Source: Piper betle (taxonomy: Eukaryota > Streptophyta > Magnoliopsida > Piperales > Piperaceae). Taken from it: a DNA stretch of 64,000 nucleotides. Within the stretch, counting starts at the first letter, position 1. Every line of letters begins with the position of its first letter. The notes beneath the pieces are model-generated. The model did not search any database. It saw nothing but the letters and a program-made list of their open reading frames with translations, and had not been told where the DNA came from. The stretch spans positions 1 through 64,000 of the forward strand of contig JAURVB010000851.1 of NCBI GenBank assembly GCA_033002965.1. Reading direction: 5' to 3'. The position numbers were made by a program, and so were the translations under genes. Shown one piece after another: positions 10,757-23,380 of this stretch.

Positions 10757-12540
10757 TATATAATGAAGTGTAGGGTATGGTCATATTGTTGTTCTGTGAT
10801 TAAATAATTAGATGTACAATGATGGTTTACACTACCGTAATTTCTGTATCTAAGTACTTGTCGCTAAATGTGTGCGGAAGTGATGACCATATGACCTTAT
10901 ACCTTATGATTGTATTATTATTTGGTATTATATTTATAGTAAGTTGTGTTGTGGGGAGTTTCCTACCACTAGTCCTAGTTAGAAAGAAAACTCTATTGAA
11001 TTTTTTCCAGAATTTAGTCTCATCTGTGTAATTCATACATGCATTGTGTTTTATGTGGATTGTGCATCTGACACTTATGATTAAGCCTTTCTTTTTAGAA
11101 TACCTTGAATGGTTAAGTCTTGAATAAAATATGTAAAGACTAAGTTGAAATGTAAAGACTGTATTGTATTAAAACTTTCACCTCTAGTAATTTAATAAGA
11201 GGGGTTTCCAATAGATTTGACTCAAGGAAATTAATCCGCCTCAAGGTAATATAACCCAAGGGGTTCTAGTAATTTAACTGGGTGAAGAAATAATAAACCT
11301 CCTCATGTATATTTAACCGAGCGGAGAAGTGTTCCATCTTCAATAATATAACCGAAGGAGTCATAATCTTCAACATAAACATTATTGTTTGAATAGTATT
11401 TTCTATATGATACACTCAAACAAACTTATAAGCTAAACTTAAGATTTACAGTTCAGCAGTTGGAAGTCTTCGAGTCAGACGTTTCACTCTTTTGTTACAA
11501 ACCCTCATATACATAGATCCGGTATCTTACATGGGTTAGGAAGTTTTAAAGAGTTTGGGGAAAAGGCTTAGAAAAGAGTGGTAGAGTTTCAACAAAAGTG
11601 GTGAGAGGATTGCATATAAGAATAGAGAAGATGGAACAGAGGACAGGTTGAGAGTACTTCTCAAACTCCGGATGCCTCCAATGGCCGAGGAAGACTTATT
11701 TACAGACATTGGAGGGTAATCGGCTTAAACAATTAGCGGTAACAATATTTATGGTTGAATGCAATATTAAGCAAAAAATTAGATATATCCTATGTCTAGC
11801 CCCTACCTCATCCTAATACATTAAAAATTGTTGAAACTGATGGATCAAATTTAGGTTTGGAGCTTTACTAAAACAAACAATCAATCATAAAGATGTTATT
11901 AGATATGATTTAGGATTATGCAAGCCTACTCAACAAAAATACTCACAATTTAAAAAGAAATGTTAAGTATTGCAAATTGTATTTTAAATTTTCAAAATAA
12001 TTTTTTAAATCAAAAATTTTTATTATGAATAGATTGCGAAGCTGCCAACAACAGTTTAGAAAGAAAATGTTAAAGATTTAGTATCCAAGTATATCTTTAC
12101 AAGATGACAAACACTATTAACAATATTTGATTTTGACATTATGTACATCAAAGGAGAGTCCAACTCTCTATCCGATTTTTTAACTCATAAATTTTTTTCG
12201 GGGGTATGATGAATAAAGGAAAGGCACCGATTTTCAAAAATTCTCCAAGTAAAAGATCGTTTTGTACTTATTATGGCCAATCTTCTACTTCAGGCAGAGT
12301 CGTACTTCTACCTTTGATGACTCAACTCAATGCACTAGCCCTTTTTATAGAAGAATCTACTCCTATCCCTGCATGCGCTATTGATATAGATTCACTCAAA
12401 AGCCATATATTTTTCTTACCAGCAAAACTTCACATCATAAGCATACCCAAAAACCAGAAGACAAGCTATTACATGCCATGAAGAGAAATCATCCCCTTCA
12501 TATATTTTCCTCTGCTATTCCTATATTTGAAGAGTAACTT
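10740..12540. other. Intergenic, possible retroelement debris
   Basis: AT-rich with no supported gene. A 91-residue plus-strand ORF at 12206-12481 contains KRSFCTYYGQSS, faintly like a copia-type gag zinc-knuckle start, but there is no CCHC motif and I do not call it. Near 11210-11350 there are several similar short phrases around AATTTAACTG/AATATAACC, suggesting degenerate repeats. Confidence 0.35.
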
Positions 12541-12544
12541 ATTT

Positions 12545-15500
12545 AACTCTCGCACGCATCTGAATAAGATACATCTCTAAAAAAAGCTACCTTCATTTGA
12601 ACAAAAGCTGCTTCAACTACCAATAATTGGTCACCAGAATCACCACATGCCAAAATGGCTTTATCAAATGCTTTAAGAGAGTAATTTACACCCATTTCTT
12701 CTGCTTCGCCTTCTGGGTAAAGATGTCAAAGCCAACTCGTCCGCTGTCAAGGCTCCTTATTCTTCTCACTGGTTGCAGTAACAAGATTTGATAAAACCTC
12801 GTTGAATTCGGCATCTGAACGAATTGTATGAATTACATGATCAAGAGTTTCTCTATTGTTCAGCTTCTCATCACTTAGGTGTACGGCACCTCCAATATCT
12901 AATGGATATAAGAATGATCCAACCATGCAAGCCTTCCTAAAGTAAGTGTTCCTATCAGCAATGAGCTTGATTGAAACATGCAGCAAAGTGGCCAATAAAT
13001 CATCTGATCCATCAAACATAACTTCCGTACAGTGAAAAGGTTTATGTTTCAAATTCTGGCTCCAACAATGAAGAGCAACATCCGTGACACCTTCCCACCT
13101 GTGTACAAAAATCAGATCATTACTAATTTACATCATGCTTTTGCAAGGAAGAAATTGAGAAACTGAATTTGTTAGATAAAAAATTTATCATAAATAATAA
13201 CCTTTATGTACCCTACTTTTCCCTCAGTCCAACATATAGCATACAATTGGATCATTTTTTTTAAAATGCAATAAATTCACTAAAACCCAGAATATTTGAT
13301 ATCATCTTATGTGGTGCATATTGAACGTGAAAGTCTCCAAAGATTATAAAGAAAACCACCACAACATTGTCAAATTAGCAACTAAAGAAACAAGTTGTTG
13401 CTAGAGCACAAGAGAATAAAGAATTCTAGAAACACTCACACAAATGGAGGTTCCAACTCAATGCCAAGTGTCAGGTGAAAGGAAAAAGTATCATTGGCAC
13501 AAGAGATTGTATGTGCTTCATGAGGACAATTGCTTGGAACGTACAAAATGTCACCTTCCTTGAGCAAATATTCTTTGCAATCTCTTTGATGCTTGATATC
13601 ACCCAAACTTAAAACAGACTGCCGAGGTTCATTAACCGAGGCAGCGGAATCTTTCCTCCTGGAAAAGTAGTCCATCTTTTGTGTCCAACTAGCTGGAAGA
13701 TGAAAACACAGTGGTCATCATAGCGACAGGTTAGGCCCTGTGCACCAGGGGGCGTCACGTATAAGGTGGCTCCTACTACAGGTTGACCAAACAAAATCGC
13801 TAGGCTATTTGCAAAAGAAGCAACCATCTGAGAACGGAACTGCATCCCACAAAGAGCAATTGTAAATCTTGTTGGTAAAAATTCTTTCAACTTTTCAATG
13901 CAGACATCAGCAGGTGCTACACAATCACCAAAAAAAGTGCATCTCCAATATCCTACTCTCGTATATAGGTCCAGAAGTAAGCTCCACTGTCCTGACAACA
14001 CGAGTATCTTGCCCATAGACAATTGGGATGCCTAATCCACCTTTGGTTTTTTTTAAGAAAGCATCAAAATCAAGTCCATCAGACACAAGTGGAGGACAAG
14101 AGACCAAACCTCCTAAAATGCAGTCAAGAACAAGGTCAATATTTTTGCTTTTGAAACATCCAGCAAATTTATTAAGAATATCATTATCATTTTTGCATAA
14201 CGAAACACTAGCCCCTTGCCTTAACACAACAGGTGACTCCTCCCAATAATTTAATATAAAATGCTGAAAGTCAAATTCCGTGCCGCCAAATATACCATCC
14301 ATAACCTCATCAAATGAACAAGTTTGAACACTGGTGTGACATATGGAGAGACGAAAAAGGGATTCAGCAACCTCTACTGCTTCAAAGTGTCTCAAGTGCC
14401 GCCATCTTTATTGATAGCAATTCATACTCTTCAATGAAACGTGGAATCTCAAATACTAACCCAAAATTGCCTCAAATGAATCAAAAAACAAGAAGCCATC
14501 TCTGGAGGAATATTCTCCAGTTGACCCAAGGAACATGCCTTTACAAGGGTTATCACTGCATCAAGTAGCACAACCAGAAGCTCATTTTCAATTATATCCA
14601 AAATCTCATTTCTGATCAAATCATCCGAACATATGAAATAAGCAGCACTCTCATTGAAAAGCTTCTGTTTAAAATTAAATAGCATGAATCAATCTCAATA
14701 GCATATAATTTCCAGTGAAAAGGAATACCAAGAACTTGCAGAACTTCTCACTCAACGCTAACTCGATGAACATCATTTTGAAGAACAACTATAATGCATC
14801 ATCCTCCCAAGAAGAACAATTGTTAACACAAAAATAAAAGACAAAACAAATTTTCCAAGCTAGAAAGGTATGCAAAAAACTAAAAAAATATCCCACACAG
14901 TTCTCACCCGTTGAACAACAATTTCAAGAACAACCACTATGCATCAACCTCTTCAACAATGGTGGATTGATACGATGAAATCCAACGTAAATAAACAAAA
15001 TTCCCAGGCTACAAAGGTAATACCAGAAACTTGCATAACAACCACCCATTTCCAAACCTTACAAAGAACAATCACTACTCATTTCAACAAACAAGAGAAC
15101 AACCAATAAACAAAATATTCACAGAAATAAATAGAACAAACCAAGCTAATTCACCAACCTATAAAGGTAATACCAAAAACTAGCAGAATCCCTCACTCAA
15201 CTCTCATCCATTGAAGCAGAACAATCAATATTCATCAACCTATTTAACGACCAAGAACGACAATTGATAGACCAAAATATTTCGAACAACAGTCTCTATG
15301 CATTTCAACAGCCAAGAGAACCATTTATAAACAATTATGAACAAATTTGCCAAATACTCTCCCCCAATTATCACCTATTTCCAAAATATTGCGATCAGTA
15401 ACCATAATACATCAACCTCTTCAACAAACAAAAGCAACTGTAGACAAATCGAAAACTCAAATCAACTCCACCAAAGCAGAGGAACCACAAAGCCACACCC

Positions 15501-16010
15501 ACCCAATCGAACTATTCGATCAGTCCAGAATCGAACACGCCACCGCCTCAGCCACCCGCGCTCCCGGAGTGCGCTCCGACTCCGGAGCGCGGCCGCCAAA
15601 CCCTCAACCACGCCCTCCTCCGCCACAATCGCCTCATTCGCCTTCAACGACGAGAGCGCCGCCGCTCCGATGACTTCTGCGGTGATCAATGCCAATTTCG
15701 CATCCCTAAAATTCCAACAACCCACCGTCAACACCAGCGGAACCCTAGCGAGGAGGGGCGAGGTAACCAAACCTGAAGCGGAGGAGGGGAGGGAGGAGGG
15801 CGACCAAGGTGGACGGGAGGGCCTCCGCGAGGGGCGGCGGGTGGCGGCGGTTGAGGAAGGCGAGATGGGATTTGAGGCGGCGTTTGATGACTGCGTTAGT
15901 GTAGGACGGGGAGGTCCGCCGCCGGCGACATCGACGGCGGCAGCGGCGGCGAGCCAAAGAGGATGCATGCGGGATTGATGCTGTGGAGGAGGGCCTAGGC
16001 GGCGGCCTTT
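12545..16010 (-). pseudogene. JmjC / cupin_4 (NO66/MINA-type) hydroxylase-demethylase, degenerate
   Basis: Intact relatives are 2-oxoglutarate/Fe(II) oxygenases that hydroxylate ribosomal proteins or demethylate histones in the nucleus or nucleolus. Exon 1 (about 16000-15480, GC-rich) has NAVIKRRLKSHLAFLNRRHP and, in another frame, EVIGAAALSSLKANEAIVAE, the helical N-terminus of the plant proteins. A TGA at 15520-15522 then breaks ACSILD*SNSSIG. A large block (14685-13440) runs from the helical domain into the JmjC fold (TPPGAQGLTCRYDDHCVFIF, then EGDILYVPSNCPHEAHT). It ends at a good donor (GTGAGT), and the next exon starts at 13098 with WEGVTDVALHCW. A further block at about 12711-12550 reads GEAEEMGVNYSLKAFDK. 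The frame changes near 14450, 14400, 13930 (a T7 run), 13640 and 12720. The first iron ligand, His of HxD, is Arg (CGC, 13723-13725). I judge it a pseudogene; sequencing error could explain some but not all lesions. Confidence 0.8.
13436..13675 (-). pseudogene. C-terminal part of the JmjC barrel, last part of the large block
   Basis: This frame encodes CKEYLLKEGDILYVPSNCPH followed by EAHTISCANDTFSFHLTLGI and ends EPPFV at the donor. PHEAH supplies the distal metal-binding His expected in NO66/MINA proteins, so one end of the metal site is kept while the proximal His is lost. Splicing to 13098 gives EPPFV-WEGVTDVALHCWSQ, matching the EPPFEWEG junction of the family. Exon structure here is therefore still legible. 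Confidence 0.75.
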
Positions 16011-16013
16011 CCG

Positions 16014-16021
16014 TTTTCCGC

Positions 16022-16053
<32 letters not shown>

Positions 16054-16060
16054 GCGGGTT
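16014..16060. repeat. (CGG)n / (CGA)n trinucleotide run
   Basis: Nearly pure CGG triplets grading into CGACGG at the far 5' end of the JmjC locus. On the minus strand one frame reads as poly-arginine, in another as poly-alanine. It may be the start of the ancestral protein (basic, nuclear or nucleolar) or 5' UTR; no ATG in good context precedes the Arg frame. Confidence 0.8.
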
Positions 16061-16199
16061 GGGGAAGGAGTGGGCAAAATGGGGAATTCGGTAGTGGTTG
16101 GTTTGAAATTAGACGGGTATACGGGTTCAAGAATTTGGAGCGAGTGTCCGTGTCCCGACCGTGATCGAAAATCTTATACGGGTAAACGATCATTAATTA

Positions 16200-17235
16200 A
16201 CAAACTTAAATTAGCACCTCACATGAATAGATGACAATTTCCAGGCAGACATCTTAACAGTGGATTTTTTCTATAAAAAAAATCTATTTTAACAACGAAT
16301 TAAGACATTATACTTTAAATTAAAAGATTATAATAATTTAGTATGATAGAAAATGGCATCTAATTTCATGGAAGCGTCATAATAAGATTATTTTATAGAC
16401 AATTTTTAATTTTACCCATTCATGTAGTTTAAAAATCGAAGATTTGGAACTTTAAACCAACGCCGAAGAGTGATAAGCCAGAAGATGTGAGGGCAACATC
16501 CAAGTGAAGCAGGCAACAAATCTCACAATTATAAAGAGATCCATTTTGCTGGTTTGTTTGTAGCTGAAAAATGGTGTAAATCGTTAATAGCTGCAGTTTT
16601 CTACAATACAATAATATATATATACATATATATATATATACATATATATATTGAGTAAAAATATATAAAAATTAAAATATCGGGACAACTTTAATTATGT
16701 GTTACCCCTTTTTCAATATATTATCCCCTTAATCATTTCGTTATCTCTCTGCTAGTCCTCCCAACCTCAATTATTTGAAAATAAAACTAAGCAAATTATA
16801 TGGTGATACCACTTAGTTTCTCACTCCATATCTATTCCAGTTCATGACCAGTTTGTCACTCAACCATACAAATGACAAATAAGCAAATAAGACAATTGTA
16901 TTGAGAGCAAGAGCTTAATCATTCTCTTTATTCATTTATCCCATCACCAATGTGTACCATTCAAGAGAATCTCGGATTGAACAGGACCTTGCAAAGTATA
17001 AAAATTATAAAGAATGTAAGAGATTGAGCTATTTGCACTTGCCGGTGTTACCAAGGAACAATAAGCTTTGGCTCACTGCCTTGGGGTACAATCATCTCCA
17101 ATAAAAAGCATGCTGCTGCTCCCAGTTGACTGCAACTAAATAAAAATTTGTGATCCTGCCAGCAATGGCAGAGAAAAGCATGGAAAAATAAATAGTAATC
17201 CGCCCTCGTGATGGAAGGATACAAGGCCGAAAGAA
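16200..17235. other. Spacer between the JmjC locus and the TOP1 3' end
   Basis: AT-rich, with a (TA)n run at about 16613-16650. The TOP1 3' UTR should lie in roughly 16900-17235. No other gene is visible. Confidence 0.5.
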
Positions 17236-20200
17236 TTAGAATCTGAAATCTGGATCCACGTCCATCGCCCACGCAAATTTGGCCAAAAGAGATTTGTTAA
17301 ATACCTGCAGAAAGAAAACGAAGAATTTAAGCTCTCAGTTGCATCCCTACCATGAAAGAAGAGGAAGAGAAGAAACTGTTATAACCTTCTCAATTGGCAC
17401 TTCGTGGCGCTTGCACCAGGCTACAGTTATTCTCGGGTCATTGTAGTTAATCTTAGACGTGCCTAATGCTACATTTTTGTTTTGATCTTTCATTTGCTTA
17501 CCCTCTTCAAGTTTTTCAATTTTGTCAGTGATCTGAGCTATCTTCTTCTGTATCCTGTATAAAGAAAGTTGAAAAGGCTAAGGTCATTTGTTTATTAGGC
17601 ATAGAAATTCAAACATCATATCAGAGGAGAATTACGATTCAGGGTTCATATTTCTCTTAGTCTTTCCATCGGCACTATTCAGGGGTGGTCTCCCTTTCTT
17701 TGCTCTGCTCAGATCCACTTTCAGTTCATCCAGCCCAAGCTGCAGAAACCATGACATGATCACGCAAGACAATCCAGAAAACTTGGGAAGTTCGCCCAGA
17801 CGAGCAAAAAGGAGGCTGTGTTACCTTTAACTCAGAAATCTTCTCATCGAGCTTTGCCATTTGTGCCTCATGCGATTTTGAAACAGTTCTTTGATGATTG
17901 CATATAATGGCAACCTGTCATGGAAAAGGCAGCAATGAACAAAAATAAACCAGAGAAGCTGAAACCATTTTGAATTCTAGAAAATGAGTACTATCAAATC
18001 TAACCTCACGATTAGCTGTATCATATGCTTTCAGCTTTTCTTGAACTGTATCACCCTTGGTCTCCTCGAGTAGCTGACGGGAAGATATAGAGTATCAGAC
18101 CATATTACAGAACAGTACTGCTTTTTGGAAACAGTCAATCCAAAGTTAAGAATCCAACACCAAATGGAACAGCTATTATAGCCTGCCAAGGACAGTCAGT
18201 AATACCAGACTGACTTGCTGGAGAGAAGCGAAAGAGAGCACCCACAAGAATAAACCAATGTAGTTACACCTGTCAAATAGTCTCAAGGGCCAAAACCGAG
18301 CATTTTTGTCTTTTTGACAAATAGTTCCACACTAATGTAGAAAAAAGTAACAAACTAGGGCCTTGTCACATTGTCTCCATAATGCATTGTCGATGAGTCC
18401 TATCGATATAAGCACATATGGAAATTAACTGAGAGCTCACCTTCCCATCCAAGGTGATAGACGCATTGTATGTACGGAAGACTTTTGCAGTGAGCCCTGG
18501 CATAAGTTCCTTTAAGTGTGCATTCAGTTTACTTGTATCCAACTGATCAAATAAAGGTTCACCCTCTTTTTTCCCTGAATATCAAAAAATACATTCGCCA
18601 ATAGAAATATCACAACCACAATAGGGGAAAAAGAGGTCAGAATATAACAAAATATTGCAATGCACAGAAGTCATATACAAACCACGCTGAAATTGTCCAA
18701 CCGCTTTGTACACTGCGGGCTCCACTGCAACAGTATTCTCATATCTGATTGAATCTTTACCAAGGAAATCAAACTGGAGTAACAAAGCCACAACCATTAA
18801 TTTCAACAAGACTGCCACTAGCCCTTAGAAATAACAGCATTCAGTATTACCTTCAACATATTTTCCGGGACTAAAGTAACATTCTCCACTTTCAAAGTGC
18901 AGCAACCCACTGTGTCAGCCTCATCATCATCCTGTAAATGACAATAAAAAGAAAGGTAAAAATTGACAAAAAACAAAACCAGAAGAAATCATATTTGTAA
19001 CAGCAGGTAACCATTGAAATGAAGAGGAAAGAATAAACATTGCACTACCTTCTCATTGCCAGCTCTCAGAGCTAATTTGTCAATGAGGTATGTTGCAACA
19101 GCTATTTGCCGCTTGTCAACATTCTTACTAGAAAAATCCTTGGTATAGGTTGCTCGGATACCTTGTATATAATCCTAAATTCACACAACCAGTCAATACA
19201 ACTTCCACAAAACTCATAATACTTTCAAAAAGTAAACATCCAAATCTCTAGCCGTTGTAACAACAGTTTCCTCCGCCAGTAGCTGAATTTCCACTAATCT
19301 AACCAGTGAAGAAAAGATGAATGTTCGTGTGATCATGGGTATTATATATCTGCATTAAACAAATCTTATATTCTACAGAATGACGTTGAACAGGCTATGA
19401 CATTGTACAGAAAAGTCGGCCAACATCATTGCTTTTTATACAGAAAAGCAGGTATTTATTGATCACTAAAGCAACCACATTAGTTCACATATGACAAAGA
19501 TTAACTAAAATAAAAATGAATCGAAGACTAGAACCTATTAAGATCGAGATGGACTAAAAGGCTGGCTATTCACAGGAAAACCTTCAACTGCAAAGGAAAT
19601 AAGTACAATAAATTAATAGTAACTGCTTGTCAACTTTTTGCCCAAATGATCAACTCGCAAACAAACTTTATGCCACCTTCTTACTTTGTTGTTTTGTCAT
19701 AGACAGAAATGCATATAAGAAGCAACAAATTGACATAAGTGATTCTTCCAATCAAACGACAGTTTAAGGAGTGTCTCCAATGCTTGAATGTGCTTCTTAA
19801 ATTTAATTTCATTCCTTAACATGCACCCTATCAAAAAGCTAAATGAACAAGGCACAAGAAGAAGCTTCAGTACAAGTGGACAATCTGATGCCTATAACCT
19901 TCAGTGACATGATAAACAGATAATAAAATATGAAAAACATCTCGCAATAAACAAAACCCAACATGTGTAACAAGCAAGCACCCTATTACCTTCAATAATC
20001 TAGCTTTTTCATATTTTTCCTTGTCACTCTGTCCCTTCAATGAACTGCTGGCTGCAAGAAATACATATTTAAATTCCTTTGAATTAATGGGGTCATTCCA
20101 AAATGCCAACCATGTGACAGTATTGTCATGCTTGACTTCCTTCCACCTGCAAAACCACCGAGCAACTCCTTAGATTCTATGATTATTGTAGCAAAACCAA

Positions 20201-23200
20201 CATACATCAGAAATCAAATAACCTTTCTCCAGGAATGGGGCACTCTGGTATGGGAGCATCCTTTCCAATGTTTATGGTGATATCGCGGGGGCGAATTCGT
20301 TTTTTAAGTTTACCCATCTGAAGAATAAAAAAATCTACATTAATTTGAAATTAATGATAATACATAATTTTACATAGCTCAGATGTATAGAAAAGATAGG
20401 AATACGACCTTAGGATGTTCTCCACGACCACGAAAAAGACCAGGTGGCTCCACACGGAAGTTTCCAACCTAGATATGAAAATAATCTCAAGACACAACAA
20501 CAGCAGTGCACATAAATAGCCTCTGAAAGGAATGATGAGAACATTCTTATTGTTTGCTCACACCAATTCAACATGAGTGAGCAAGGCAAATGCATGACAA
20601 TGTGCTCAATAATTGACTGTCTAAAATTGGAGAGAAATAATTTCTCATATAACTATATAACTATCCATTGACAAGAAGCCATGAGGTTATTCACCAAAAT
20701 AAACGATAAAATGTAATAAAAAACTTAAAGTTATGCGCAGATAGAATATTCATGGAAAATGTTCATACCTTCTCTTTGACACCATCAACAATAGCCCACA
20801 TATATCTTTCTTCTTGCATCAACTTCTCCTCTTTTGCAGCTTTTTTCTCCTGGATACACATGCAGTTCATGCCAATATCAAACACAAATGGAATATCAAT
20901 TTTAAAATAAAATAAAACCCAGCATCATCCTCCCTTTTGCCCACCTCACGCAGCCACCTCTCTAAAGTTTCATGTTAGGATACACCTAACAACAATCTTT
21001 TCAAGTTTCATGTTACTTTTTAACTTGAAGTCTCAATCAACCAAAAAGTTAAAGCAATATAAAAGTATACAGACATAATTTTGAATGGCAAAAAATGAAA
21101 CTAAAATTTACCCCAGAACTCATTTGTTTTTTCTTTTCTTTTTCTCTTTGATGCCACTCATAGATAGGAGTAAAATCACACAAATCAAATTTCTTGATGG
21201 CGTGATTCCTTCCTAGTATACCCCTCCAATCATTCATGAAATTCTCAATGAATTTTGGCTTTGTAGCATAGTCTGTGTCCTTCATAACTGCAAACATAGT
21301 TGCAACCTGCAGGGATATATGATGACAAACCCACCTCCAGATTAGTCCACAAAATTAGCCCAATAATAAATCAGCCATAAATAGAAGAACAATTAGAAGA
21401 AGATACCCACTTCACGACTGATCATCCTAAGACAACTAAAGTCTATATTAGGAGATATAAGAATCAGAAGTTACCAAATTCCGATGCTTAGTTTACTTCC
21501 TATTTATAATTAGTAGTTGAGTACTTTATTAAGATGAGCTATCACTGAGAAATTCTTTATTTTAGATGGAGTCTAAATTAGTTCGTTTCTATTAGAGGAT
21601 TATTAAGTCTTGTCTTAATGCTTTCCTATTTTAAGTCCAAATATTAATTTTAGTTTTGTTCTAGAACTAGAGCAAGTCTTTTCTCTTCCATATATACTAG
21701 ATTTATACCATGAGTTGATCAGACTAAATTTACAATTTATAAGTACAATCATAAGTATAATTGAATTTGATTTCAAATTAAACTTTTAAATTTAATTTAA
21801 AAATACAAAATCCAACTTTTGAATTCTTTGATAAGCTAAAGTATAGTAGTATTTGATTTTAAAATCATTTATTTATTTCTATCTATTCAACTTTTATTTT
21901 TAGCAATTTTTTAAGGATCTATTGTACACAATCCAATTTAAATTAAGAATAATTACTTTTCTAATAAAAAGGGTAAAACGGTAAAATAATAAGAGATGTG
22001 GACTTGCCTAATAAGAGGTTAAACCTATAAAACTATAAGGTACATATGGAACTTTTATCCTCTTTTATCATTATCTCTTCTTCTTCAACGTTGAAGATTA
22101 AGAAAACCCTAGAGAAAAAAGGTACATTGTTTACCATATTTCTCTAGCTTTTACCTAGGATTGCATCAATATATTAGTCAAATAGAAGCAAATTTAGAAT
22201 GCTCTTGGAGAGCATAATGCAAAATAGAATTATTACAAGACTTCTTAAAATTGATTACTAGATGCATGCAATAGTCCAAATTGCAAACACATGCCAATTC
22301 ACTTCTTATAGTCTATGATTTAATTTTTTGAACCAAAATTCTCCCTTGAATTACAAAATAAGTAGTTTTTCCAATTTGATAATAATTTTTAAAAAAATGC
22401 CCATAATGCATGTACCTCTTCTTGCTCGGGAGTTAAGTCAACTGGCTGTCCATTATAAAGCATTTTAATCCCATGCGGCTTGTATGGAGGAGGAAAATGA
22501 CACCATTATGCTCCAACGTGGTCCATTTCTGTCCCCTCCTGACCCAGGAGGAACTTTTATGGACTTGGAGAACTTAGAATTTTTGGTCAGCTTCTTGGAG
22601 GTCTTCCCAGACTTCTGAACGTGGTAGAAGAAACAACCTTTGTCACTTTCTTTATGGATGCCTTACTTTCAGGAACTGTCACCTTTGTCTTTCGTTTTGC
22701 AAGTGGAACATGATCGTCTCTTCTTCCTTTGTACTGGATACTTGCTGAACTTTAATCTTCTTGGCTGTAGAAGCCGACGTTGCATTGCTAACTTCACCTG
22801 CAGGCCTCTTATTGGAACCTTTGCCTACAAGCTAAATTCTGTTTGCTAGAACCATTTTGGTGAAAATTTGTATCCTGCGCCCGACCCGTGCAGAGTTAGC
22901 TGAACTTTTCATGGAAGTGCCATTGTCAGTTTTCAATCCATATTTGGCAGATAGAGGAACCTCATCTTCTGAATCGCCACCATCAGACGTACTCTTGTTA
23001 ACCTTTGCCATAGAAGACAATCTAGCACTTAAAGGTTTATCATCATCTGAATCATCAGAAGCCCCATTTTTATTTGATGGCTTGGAATCTGCCACAATGT
23101 TGATATGATCAATCTGGGATGTTGATGCAATAAGCCCTAGTCCGGATGTATTTTTCTCAACCACATTTTTGGCCTCTACTATTTTTTCCTTTTGAGAATT

Positions 23201-23380
23201 TGGCTTCTGAATTGATGCATTCTGCTGTTTTTGAAGTAACAGCGGTTTCTTTAAAGATGTGCCCACTTGATTTTTCTGAGATACAGAAGTGCTCCTTTTA
23301 AAGGTCAAAGGTACATCATCATCATCATCACTGCTAGCATAATTGAAAACATCATGGTTGGCACAATTGTCAACGGCCAT
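17236..23380 (-). CDS. TOP1: DNA topoisomerase I (type IB)
   Basis: The nuclear enzyme nicks one strand through a tyrosyl-DNA bond to relax supercoils in replication and transcription. Exons read on the minus strand: 23380-22416, 21306-21112, 20849-20769, 20468-20409, 20317-20223, 20146-19990, 19174-19049, 18931-18851, 18773-18683, 18574-18441, 18073-18005, 17914-17825, 17739-17636, 17554-17386 and 17304-17236. All junctions are GT-AG and in phase. The first exon is the acidic/basic disordered N-terminus ([31 protein letters not shown]). Exons 2-8 form the core ([20 protein letters not shown]; [19 protein letters not shown] block as [20 protein letters not shown]). The active-site Tyr is in [20 protein letters not shown] (exon 14), and the protein ends [15 protein letters not shown]. 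Exon 1 carries about six frame breaks between 22890 and 22490; all other exons are clean. Length without breaks would be about 830 residues, near plant TOP1. The ATG at 23380 fits the family start MAV. Confidence 0.93.
21307..22415 (-). other. TOP1 intron 1, AT-rich
   Basis: A 1.1-kb intron with donor GTACAT (22415-22410) and acceptor CTGCAG (21312-21307). It is the longest or nearly the longest of the gene. No transposon ends or coding block were found inside. Confidence 0.85.
22416..22890 (-). other. Frameshift cluster at the end of TOP1 exon 1
   Basis: The correct TOP1 reading is spread over all three frames here. Frame changes fall near 22886 (C3 run), 22830, 22720, 22600, 22533-22536 (C4; [17 protein letters not shown] needs one more base) and 22494-22497 (A4; [10 protein letters not shown] needs one more base). 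Sense is otherwise conserved, for example [19 protein letters not shown] and [16 protein letters not shown] before a proper donor. Most breaks correct with a single base, often in a homopolymer. Confidence 0.8.

Noticed and set aside
12206..12481. 91-residue ORF with a possible gag zinc-knuckle start
   Set aside because: No CCHC motif and no adjacent retroelement coding sequence; similarity is too weak.
15745..16077. Poly-arginine ORF as a separate basic protein
   Set aside because: It lies in the trinucleotide run at the 5' end of the JmjC locus and its later part matches the N-terminus of that family, so it is not an independent gene.
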